Below, one piece after another: positions 1-9,312 of a stretch of 64,000 nucleotides of DNA. Source of the DNA: Saturnia japonica (taxonomy: Eukaryota; Arthropoda; Insecta; Lepidoptera; Saturniidae); the NCBI GenBank assembly GCA_033032175.1, contig CM065318.1:13702001-13766000 (forward strand). Reading direction: 5' to 3'. Position 1 is the first letter of the stretch. Every line of letters begins with the position of its first letter. The notes below the pieces were generated by a model. It was given only the letters and a program-made list of their open reading frames with translations. It searched no databases and was not told where the DNA came from. The translations under genes were made by a program, and so were the position numbers.

Positions 1-301
1 ACTTTCATTAGATTTATGTTTCAATTCATAATTTAAGGAAAAAATTCAGATTTATTCATGAAAAGTCTGCTTTTCCTAAAAACAATAACTGTAACTTTCC
101 CGTTTAACGATTTCTAGAAGCCGATACTGTCCAACCTGCTTTTTTGGATCCACTGTTGGTAGAAGTAGAAACATCTTCTTTTAACTGGTTTTTTAATTTT
201 TGTGGACGGGTTTTAAAACATGAGTTTAGTAAGGTTTCCAGGGCTTCGTATATTTTATATTCTATGTGTCCCCAAATTTTTTTGTTGGTTCACTCTGCCT
301 G
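1..301. other. Unassigned AT-rich sequence
   Basis: No gene, RNA or repeat boundary could be supported here. The stretch ends where homology to position 3974 begins. Confidence 0.5.
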
Positions 302-417
302 TTAGGATCTTGAAGTGACATGTTGTGGTTTTTATTTTTAACTAGCTGACCCGCACAACATCGTCTGTGTCACATAAGAGAGAGAGAGAGGGTTAGAAAA
401 ATTGGGTTATAAGTACC

Positions 418-1003
418 TGTTGCGGACAGCGAGCGGGGCGAGCGAATAACGATAGTCTAATAGTATAGAATGAACAAATAAATGAAATAATACGTGTTAG
501 GAATAAGGTTTATAAATACGTGTTAGGAATAGATATAATAATATGAACTGAATATGTGTGAATATGTGTATTTTAAAACGATTAGAATAAGAATATAGCT
601 AGTTGTAAGTTTAAATGTATAAATTTCACTAGTTGTAAGGATGAACCATGCCAGACTCGGAACATCTGGCATGGTGACTCATGGTACTGCCGAGAGCGCG
701 CACACAGGGCGTGCGCGCTCATTGGCTGAGCGACGCCCCGCACGGAATCCATCGCACTACCGGTTGCGAGGCAAAGGGCGAGGTTAAATATAGCGGAGAG
801 GGTGGCAGTACTACGATCAGTTCGAGAAACACAACACCAGCAACAGCAAGCAGCGAATCTACAAGCAAACTACAGTCAAGAACGTTATTAAGAAACCACA
901 TTGTTACTACGAACTACTGTAACTTTGTAAGAAACAAGAATAAAACAAGCGCTATTAATTTAGCACACATTAAAATATTGTGGACGTCCTTTTATTCACA
1001 ATA
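418..1003 (+). mobile_element. Solo LTR of BEL/Pao element
   Basis: A 586-bp LTR beginning tgttgcggac and ending attcacaata. It is flanked by the 5-bp direct repeat gtacc at 413-417 and 1004-1008. It matches the two LTRs of the element at 4089-9284, with a 10-bp internal tandem gain (tgaatatgtg) near 550. No internal region follows, so this is the product of LTR-LTR recombination at the same target site as the complete element. Confidence 0.9.
784..821 (+). promoter_or_regulatory. Predicted LTR core promoter (TATA + Inr)
   Basis: TTAAATATA at 784-792 is followed about 30 bp later by TCAGT (817-821), the arthropod initiator motif. An AATAAA lies at 939-944, so the start of R and the polyadenylation signal are both within the LTR. 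The same arrangement occurs at 4445-4453 / 4478-4482 and 9065-9073 / 9098-9102. Assignment is from motif and spacing only. Confidence 0.5.
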
Positions 1004-1031
1004 GTACCTATAATACAATTCTAAAGGAGCC

Positions 1032-2826
1032 CCTCTTGAAAAATATCGCGCTTCAGGTACGAGTCATTCGGGTCGTACACGAACTCGATTCTGACCATCG
1101 CCCGGTCATCCTACAGCTAGGACAACTAGATGACTCCAGCCCTCCTTCAGTCACAACGGTTGACTATGCCAAACTCAAACACTACCTCGTGGATAGGCAG
1201 TCCTCGCCCAGTCTCGTTAGGGTCCCGGACGTATTGGAGTCAGTTGCGCACGTAGATCTCGCGATCGACTCCCTAGTCGACTACCTCCAAGTCGGCATGG
1301 GAGAGGCCTCGAGAGAGGTCGAAGCGGCGAACGATCGCCGCTTTGTACTCCCTGCCGACGTGCGAGCGTTGATGACGAAGAAGAACGCTGCGACTCGTGC
1401 ACATGACTCTTATCCGACCGAGGCAAACCGCGCACGGTTACGCGCACTCCAGAGAGCGGTTAAAGCCCGTATAACCGAGTTCAGAAGTCACAGATGGGGC
1501 ACCTTAGTCGAAGGGCTAAGGCCGTCACATCTGACTTACTGGAAAGTAGCCCACGCTCTTAAAATAGATCCCCAACCTCGCATGCCCCCCCTCGAAACGG
1601 GTCCCAGGACTACAGGCGCGTTCGATACCATAGACAAGGCGGACCTTGCCGCTTGTTTGGAGAGCCATTGTCATAGGTATTCACAAACCCGGCAAGAGCG
1701 CGTCGCTTCCCGACAGCTACCGCCCTATCAGTCTTCTAAATACCTTAGGTAAAATCTATGAGCGGCTCCTTCTGAACCGTCTCAAGTCCGTAATAGAGGA
1801 GAAAAACCTCTATTCGCCTGAGCAATTCGGTTTTCGTGCTAGACATTCTTGCACTCATCAAGTGCACCGCCTCACGGAGCACATTTTGTTTAACTTTTCC
1901 GAGTTATATAAACCCCGTCGTACACTGGCAGTCTTTTTCGACGTAGCCAAGGCCTTTGATAAGGTCTGGCACGAAGGATTAGTCTATAAGCTGTACTCCC
2001 GCGAAGTCCCCGATAGATTAGTTAAAATCATCCGTGATTACCTCAAAGACCGCACTTTTCGCTACAGAGTGGAAGGTGAACTATCCACACCCCATCCCAT
2101 ACGCTCAGGCGTCCCCCAAGGTTCCATCCTGGCTTCTAGCCTCTTCAATCTGTACGTCAGTGACCTACCAAAACTTCCTGCGAAAGTTGAGGTAGGGTTA
2201 TGCGCTGACTATACAGTCATATACTCCTCTCAAAGGCAAAAGATCAACCTCAAATGTAGAATCCAAAAAGCCGTGACCACTCTCGGGGAGTGGTTTAACG
2301 ACTGGCGAATAGCCATCAACCCCACGAAGAGCGCAGCGGTGCTCTTCGACCAAACCGTCTCACAGATACCGAAAAAACTCAAGGATCATCCCCTTGAAAT
2401 CTTCGGTAATCCGATCCCCTGGGTAAAGGAGACCAAATATCTAGGTGTAACTCTAGATAGTAGACTCTCCTTTATACGCCACATCACTCTGGTTAGGAAA
2501 AGGGCCGCCAGGACCCTCGCCCGATTGCATCCTCTGTTATGTGCTGCAAGCAAAATGTCTACGAGACACAAGCTTACGCTCTACAAGATGTGTATCCGAC
2601 CGATTATGACATATAGCTGCGTTGTGTTCGCACATATGCCAAGATATAATTGGGATCGTTTACAAACCATTCAAAATAGGTTTCTTCACCGCCTTACCGG
2701 CACCCCTTGGTATGTTCGTATGGAAGATCTCCATAGAGATATGGACCTTCCTTCGTTACATGCTTATGCCAAACACCTTTCTCGCTCTTATTTCGACAAC
2801 GCGTCGAACCACGCGAATCCCTTAAT
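1032..2826 (+). pseudogene. Jockey-clade ORF2 fragment, dead copy
   Basis: A 5'-truncated Jockey-type ORF2. It begins in the last part of the APE endonuclease (SDHRPV motif near 1090-1110) and runs into reverse transcriptase. Relative to 9313-11382 it lacks about 275 bp between two GCC triplets (junction near 1665), which shifts the frame. RT motif A (FDVAKAFD) and motif B (GVPQGS) are present, but the catalytic motif C reads C-A-D-Y because codon 2210-2212 is TAT where the sister copy has GAT. The upstream TSD half tctaaaggagcc lies at 1020-1031. The copy stops abruptly at 2826 without a 3'UTR or poly(A). It cannot encode active RT. Confidence 0.88.
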
Positions 2827-3973
2827 TACATTTAGTGGCATCTCTTTTACAGCTTCACCGGACTTTTACATCTTCACCGGACTAATGGAAAACTATGAAA
2901 AATCGCAGAACATTATATGGAGGCGATTCGAATAGTCCTAGAGATGCTCTACCTCTATACTTCAGTATAACACTACTTCTTGAGACAGGTGTATTTTGTA
3001 TTTATTGTATTATTGTTATTATATTATCTCACAAATAGTAAGATCACAACAGCTCAAGGCACGGCCAGCACGACAACGTCATGGTTTGATACAACATAGC
3101 CTGCTCATTTAAAATATTCTCTGTTATTTCATACTTTATTATACACAAAACCTGAAATGCCTCTGGTTGTTTTTTCATCCAGTAAATAAAATAAGTACTC
3201 CTATATATTTTTTCTTCCTAAATTTCTCTTGGAGCTTTTAAAACCGCCCCTTTAATCTGGTGACTTTAATCTTAGGAAATATTCCACTCTTCTACTCGAT
3301 GCCGTGGCTATTTCGGTACCTTCTCAGAATCAATTAAAAGCACGGTACTTATTCATATCGTTCTTTTTCCATGGATTAAAGACAAGTAAAATTATCAGTA
3401 CAAAGAGTACAATGATGCCACTGCATAATAGAAAAAGAATTGAAAAAGTATAAACAAATTTTGTGAAATTGTGATGTGATACATCCGAGTACCGATACGA
3501 ATACTTTTCACAAATACCCACTCGCTTACAAAGTACCAATGCCAAAAGTATCATCCCTATTTACATAATTTACGTCAATCCGGATGTCGGTCAATTAGAC
3601 TTGTTCTTGCTCGGACATTAAAAGGAGCGCTCCGTACTAGTACAATTTTTCAACTGTACTAGTAAGATTTCTAGTACTATTAGTACAGTAGTACATTATA
3701 CCGTACACATACACGGAGGAATATTAGGAATATTTTGATTCTCCTTCATATTTTCCAGGCTTAGGACTTTCATTCTAAAGACCCATTTTTTAGACCAAAC
3801 TACACTTGCACTTGCAGGAAAATGTACTAACTAATAAAAAAGTATTCAAAACAAATTTTTAAACTAATTCTTTAATTTGAAACAAAGACAATCACACCAA
3901 AATGTCTAAAAACAATAATATTTCTTACTCTCTCGTCATAAACTTTAGAATAGCTTATTAAATAAGAGCCTAT
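2827..3973. other. Spacer between the two nest copies
   Basis: AT-rich sequence with no supported gene. At 2844-2865 a 22-nt block is an exact reverse-complement match to the Jockey 3'UTR (for example 20696-20717), and a partial second repeat of it follows at 2867-2883. A 74-codon minus-strand ORF (3330-3554) with one hydrophobic stretch was not accepted as a gene. Confidence 0.5.
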
Positions 3974-4088
3974 TAGGATCTTGAAGTGACATGTTGTGGT
4001 TTTTATTTTTAACTAGCTGACCCGCACAACATCGTCTGTGTCACATAAGAGAGAGAGAGAGGATTAGAAAAATTGGGTTATAAGTACC

Positions 4089-4664
4089 TGTTGCGGACAG
4101 CGAGCGGGGCGAGCGAATAACGATAGTCTAATAGTATAGAATGAACAAATAAATGAAATAATACGTGTTAGGAATAAGGTTTATAAATACGTGTTAGGAA
4201 TAGATATAATAATATGAACTGAATATGTGTATTTTAAAACGATTAGAATAAGAATATAGCTAGTTGTAAGTTTAAATGTATAAATTTCACTAGTTGTAAG
4301 GATGAACCATGCCAGACTCGGAACATCTGGCATGGTGACTCATGGTACTGCCAAGAGCGCGCACACAGGGCGTGCGCGCTCATTAGCTGAACGACGCCCC
4401 GCACGGAATCCATCGCACTACCGGTTGCGAGGCAAAGGGCCAGGTTAAATATAGCGGAGAGGGTGGCAGTACTACGATCAGTTCGAGAAACACAACACCA
4501 GCAACAGCAAGCAGCGAATCTACAAGCAAACTACAGTCAAGAACGTTATTAAGAAACCACATTGTTACTACGAACTACTGTAACTTTGTAAGAAACAAGA
4601 ATAAAACAAGCGCTATTAATTTAGCACACATTAAAATATTGTGGACGTCCTTTTATTCACAATA
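4089..4664 (+). repeat. 5' LTR of BEL/Pao element
   Basis: Starts tgttgcggac, ends cacaata. Predicted TATA 4445-4453 and initiator 4478-4482; AATAAA near 4600. It is followed directly by the primer binding region. Confidence 0.9.
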
Positions 4665-4669
4665 TTATC

Positions 4670-4689
4670 TGGTCCTTCGGAAGCCGGAT
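4670..4689 (+). other. Primer binding site (tRNA-Tyr-like)
   Basis: The sequence tggtccttcg-ga-agccggat, a few bases after the LTR, is complementary to a CCA-terminated tRNA 3' end of tRNA-Tyr type, apart from a 2-nt interruption. The tRNA identity is from general knowledge and was not searched. Confidence 0.5.
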
Positions 4690-4793
4690 CGGAAGAAAAA
4701 AGAACAGAACATTTCGCCGATCTACAACAACGCTTGAAGAAGAAACGACGTGTTATCAAGACATCTGTATCCACGAACGGCGTACCCAGATCA

Positions 4794-7700
4794 ATGGTTG
4801 TTACGAGAAGCCAGGGAGACGCAATGGAATCACAAAACAGAAATAACACAGTCCGAGTATTCGAAGAATCGCCGCTATCGCCAGACACACAGAGGGCTGA
4901 GGGCACACCCCGACCGGAGGGAACACCCTCTGTACCTGTTACTCGCACTGACGTCAGAACAGGCCACGTTTCACCGCCACGCTCACACAGATCGACGACG
5001 AGTGCGACTATGCGATCACGCCTCGCCGAGCTACAAGCGGAAGAGAAACTAGCCGCAATTCGCCGTGAAGAACTCCGTATGGAGGCGGAATTAATAAAGA
5101 AACGCCTCGCCGTGGAGTTAACGTCGATACGGGATGAAGCAGAGGACGTACGTGAGCAAACGAACAAGGAGCCAGATGAACGTATTCACCGAATGGATGA
5201 CTGGCTCCGCTCACAGCCCGAAGCTACACGGGGGGAGCAATTACCGTGTACCCGTAACGACGCGCGGCAACAAGACGAACGCAGGCCTGAACGACGTGCC
5301 CGTTCGCAATCACCGTCGCAATCGAGCAGTGATATTAAACAGCTCGCCGCGATACTAGAAAAGATGACGCATACTCATCCACCGCCACGCCAAGCCGCCG
5401 ACTTACCTGTATTCACTGGAGCGATCAACGAGTGGCTGCCATTCAAAGCAGCTATGAGGGACTCCACGCAGCGGTATCGTTTCTCGCCGATATAAAACAT
5501 AGCGCGCCTACGTAACAGCCTGCGTGGGGACACCCGCGACGCAGTGGCAGCGCTACTACACACCGCGAATAATCCAGATGAAATCATGCGGACACTGGAA
5601 CAATGTTTTGGCAGGCCGGAAGTAATTATAGACAAGGCGCTGGATGATATGCGGAAATTACCACGACCGGGAGCTACCGCAAGCGAACTGAACGCGTTCG
5701 CAGTAAAACTACAAAACATAGTCTGTGTTTTACTAAATCTCGACAAGCGGAGCTACCTGTACAACCAGATGCTGGCTCGGGAAGTATTAGAAAAACTTAG
5801 CCCACACCTGAAGTCCCGGTGGTGCGACTATGCGGAAGAGAACGAGGGAACAACGGATCCAGAGGTCGTTGTATTATCACGCTTCCTAATGCGTGAAGCG
5901 AGCCGTGCGTTAAAACACACATATGCGCCCGCCACCGCTTCGACGGTGACCTCTAGACGCGAAGTATTGAAGCCTGCCGCACCGCAAGTCGCCGACAGAA
6001 AGAGACAGAACGTCTTTGCTACGGTGGACACAGAAACCGAACATCTGTGTCCTAGCTGCGATACGCCCCATCCGTTGTCTCGGTGCCCGCAATACAAGGC
6101 ACTGAACGTCGAGCAACGGTGGGAGCTAGTGAAGAGCAAAGGCGTCTGTTTCAAATGTATTGACAAACGCCATCGTCGCGTGTACTGCAAAGGAAAGCCG
6201 TGCGGTATTAACTCCTGTCGTCGTCCGCATCACTCGTCGCTTCACAACGACAGACCAAGCGATAGCGAAGAGCAAACTCAGAACAACGTGACAACGTCAA
6301 CGAGCGATACGGTAATGGCTGTCGCAACAACTATAGAACCGAGACAGATTATACTAAAAATCTGTCCGGTGACTATATCGGGCCCCAAAGGAGCGGTGAA
6401 CACGTACGCTCTGTTGGACGAGGGCTCGACTATATCGCTAATCGACGAGGACTTGGCCAAGGACATCGGAGCGCATGGACCGTCACATCCACTGCAACTA
6501 CAAGGCGTCAATATGGGCAAAAAGTACACGAATAGCCAAATTGTACAAGCGAAGTTGTACGAACCGGGCGGCAACAAGAAGCACGAGTTCCGAGCTCGAA
6601 CGATAAAAGGACTCCGACTGCGCGAACAAACAGTGTCTCTAAGCACACTCCAACACGCTCACTTGCGCAATTTGAAAGTGAAGCAGGTATGCTATGAGAA
6701 GGCGAGGCCGCATATATTGATAGGTACGGACCACTGGGAGATGATCGTATCCAGAGAGCTACGCGTCGGCAAACCGAACCAGCCGGCGGCGTCGATAACT
6801 CAACTGGGTTGGGTGGTGCACGGAACCGCACCACACGTGATCATCGGCCACAGCGAAGCCCTGCTACACATATACGCACCTGAACGCAACACTGGCAGCG
6901 AGATCCGGAACGAAAGTCTACACGAGCTCGTAGAACGGCACTTCAAAATAGACGCGCTCGGCGTAGCCCGCGAACCGAGAATCAGCGACGCCGACAAGCG
7001 CGCAACACGAATACTCGACGGAACGATCCAACAACGCAGTGAAGACTACGAAGTAGGTCTACCGTGGCGCCGCGACGACGTAGTACTACCTAATAGCTAC
7101 AATATGGCGCTACGACGACTTCACTCGATAGAAAAGAATATGGATCGTTCCACAGAGTTTGCGGTGGCGTATACAAGTCAGATCAAAAACTTGTTTAAGA
7201 AGGGCTACGCCGTACGCTGCGAGGGACACGAACAGACTAGCAACATCATCTGGTTTTTACCTCACTTCGCTGTATTCAACCCGAACAAACCCGGCAAGCT
7301 ACGAGTAGTATTCGATGCCGCAGCACGCAGGGGAACTACGAGTTTAAACGACGAGTTATTAGAGGGACCGGACCTGCTACGATCGCTGCAGGGGATTTTA
7401 TTCCGGTTCAGAGAGAAGCCCGTCGCCGTCACTGCTGATATAGAGGAAATGCTTCTGAGAATACGAATACGCGAAGCGGACCAGCCGGCACAACAATTTC
7501 TGTGGCGAGGCAACGACCGGAACAAGCCGCCACAGAAATATAAAATGAGATCGTTGATATTCGGCGCAGCAAGCTCACCGTTCATAGCACACAGTGTACG
7601 CGACCGCAACGCTGAAAAGCATGCACGAACGCATCCAGACGCGTTCAAGGCAATAACGCAGAGCCACTACATGGACGACCTGGTGGATAGCTACGACGAT

Positions 7701-8705
7701 GAAGAAACAGCTATCCACACTATAAGGGAAATACAAGAAGTCCACGCAGTAGCCGGCTTTACGTTACGTGGATGGAGCAGCAACCGAGCGAGCGTACTCA
7801 GTGGAACATCGGACAAGCTACGCGCACGATCGCCCGCACAACTTGGCGGGCATGAACAAGAAAAGATCCTGGGCCTATACTGGAATGCAGCTACGGATGA
7901 ACTAGGGTTTAACACGTCCATGCATCGGGTACCAGCCGATGTACGCGCACGCAAGCGGGCACCTACTTAGCGAGAAGCTCTGAGTGCGGTTATGTATATC
8001 TATGACCCGCTCGGCTTACTCAGCCACGGCGATAACGCGACCAACTTCCGTGGGGCGGACACCGAGCTACGCGCCGCCTACGCCGAATGGGCACCTGCGC
8101 TACGGGGGGAGGGGCTACGGCACAGCGTCAAGTGGCGCTACATCCCGCCCGGCGCGCCTAACCAGGGAGGTGCATGGGAGCGGCTAGTGCGGTCGGTAAA
8201 AACCGCGCTCGCCGCCACTTTGAACGAGCGTGCGCCTAAAGAAGAGGTACTCCAAACCGTGCTCGCGGAGGCCGAGCATTCGATTAACGCGCGGCTTCTA
8301 ACGCACGTGAGCGTCGACCCGTGGGACCCAGAGGTGATCACTCCCAACCATTTTCTGCTTGGGAGTTCGACGGGTATGCCTACGACGGGGACCTGCGACA
8401 CGGCGGACCGGCGTACCTGGCGAGCAACACAGACGCTCGCCGATCATTTCTAGCGGCGCTGGGTTAAGGAGTACCTCCCTACACTGGTGCCACGCGGGAA
8501 CTCAGCCGACAGCACGCGCCCTCTGAACGTCGGGGACTTGGTCGTGGTTGTCGACACCGCCTTGCCGCGCAACACCTGGCCGCGCGGAATCGTCACGAGA
8601 ACCTACACCGGACCAGATGGAGGAGTGCGGAGCGCCGACGTGAAGACGAGGAGCGTTGTGTTCCGGCACCCGACGACGAAGCTCGCCGTCCTGAGAGGAG
8701 AGTGA
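4794..8705 (+). pseudogene. BEL/Pao gag-pol, three stops and a deletion
   Basis: One continuous frame from the ATG at 4794 (the upstream Met at 4641 lies inside the LTR) to 8705. In order it contains a basic, coiled-coil-like gag with a run of charged residues (about 5000-5180), the gag capsid-like region, Cys/His zinc knuckles (about 6045-6245), an aspartic protease LLDEGST motif (about 6405-6425), and RT with AD-IEEM, FGA-SSPF and YMDD motifs (about 7430-7700). After that come only the later part of integrase (NATNFRG, GGAWERLVR) and the C-terminal domain (VGDLVVV, about 8530-8700). It is broken by in-frame stops at 5493-5495 (TAA), 7968-7970 (TAG) and 8451-8453 (TAG), with no frameshift. 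An in-frame deletion near 8028 joins the region after RT directly to late integrase, removing RNase H and the integrase zinc-binding/early catalytic part. Not functional. Confidence 0.9.
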
Positions 8706-8723
8706 GGTTGCGCAGGCTACGCC

Positions 8724-8733
8724 GGGGGGAGAA
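8724..8733 (+). other. Polypurine tract
   Basis: The run ggggggagaa immediately precedes the 3' LTR (TG at 8735), the usual site priming plus-strand synthesis. Confidence 0.7.
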
Positions 8734-8734
8734 C

Positions 8735-9284
8735 TGTTGCGGACAGCGAGCGGGGCGAGCGAATAACGATAGTCTAATAGTATAGAATGAACAAATAAAT
8801 GAAATAATACGTGTTAGCAATAGATATAATAATATGAACTGAATATGTATATTTTAAAACGATTAGAATAAGAATATAGCTAGTTGTAAGTTTAAATGTA
8901 TAAATTTCACTAGTTGTAAGGATGAACCATGCCAGACTCGGAACATCTGGCATGGTGACTCATGGTACTGCCGAGAGCGCGCACACAGGGCGTGCGCGCT
9001 CATTGGCTGAGCGACGCCCCGCACGGAATCCATCGCACTACCGGTTGCGAGGCAAAGGGCGAGGTTAAATATAGCGGAGAGGGTGGCAGTACTACGATCA
9101 GTTCGAGAAACACAACACCAGCAACAGCAAGCAGCGAATCTACAAGCAAACTACAGTCAAGAACGTTATTAAGAAACCACATTGTTACTACGAACTACTG
9201 TAACTTTGTAAGAAACAAGAATAAAACAAGCGCTATTAATTTAGCACACATTAAAATATTGTGGACGTCCTTTTATTCACAATA
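8735..9284 (+). repeat. 3' LTR of BEL/Pao element
   Basis: A 550-bp LTR lacking a 26-bp segment ('ggaataaggtttataaatac' region) present in the 5' LTR and the solo LTR. It is followed by TSD gtacc (9285-9289). Confidence 0.9.
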
Positions 9285-9312
9285 GTACCTATAATACAAT
9301 TCTAAAGGAGCC

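Larger units (their letters stand above)
302..2826 (+). repeat. Left copy of a duplicated transposon nest
   Basis: From 'ttaggatcttgaagtgacatg' onward this segment matches 3974-11382. It includes the same unique-looking lead (302-347), the same interspersed-repeat start, the same LTR insertion point and the same truncated Jockey junction. It differs in two ways: only one LTR is present instead of a full element, and the Jockey part lacks about 275 bp. Homology stops at 2826, where the other copy continues for a further 0.8 kb of Jockey sequence. Sharing of two independent insertion junctions indicates duplication of the segment, or two haplotypes placed in series, rather than separate insertions. 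Confidence 0.85.
4089..9284 (+). mobile_element. BEL/Pao LTR retrotransposon, decayed
   Basis: An LTR element with 5-bp TSD gtacc at 4084-4088 and 9285-9289, LTRs of 576 and 550 bp, a tRNA-type primer site after the 5' LTR, a polypurine tract before the 3' LTR, and a single gag-pol frame. The LTRs differ by a 26-bp indel and substitutions, so the insertion is not recent. The internal region is about 4.1 kb, shorter than intact BEL/Pao elements, because RNase H and the first part of integrase are missing. Confidence 0.92.

Noticed and set aside
681..1004. 107-codon ORF repeated in the LTRs (also at 8962)
   Set aside because: It lies over the LTR promoter and R region, is repeated only because the LTR is, and is altered in the 5' LTR. 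No domain.
3330..3554. Minus-strand 74-codon ORF with a hydrophobic segment
   Set aside because: AT-rich DNA often gives such frames. There is no homologous pattern, no splice support and no conserved motif.
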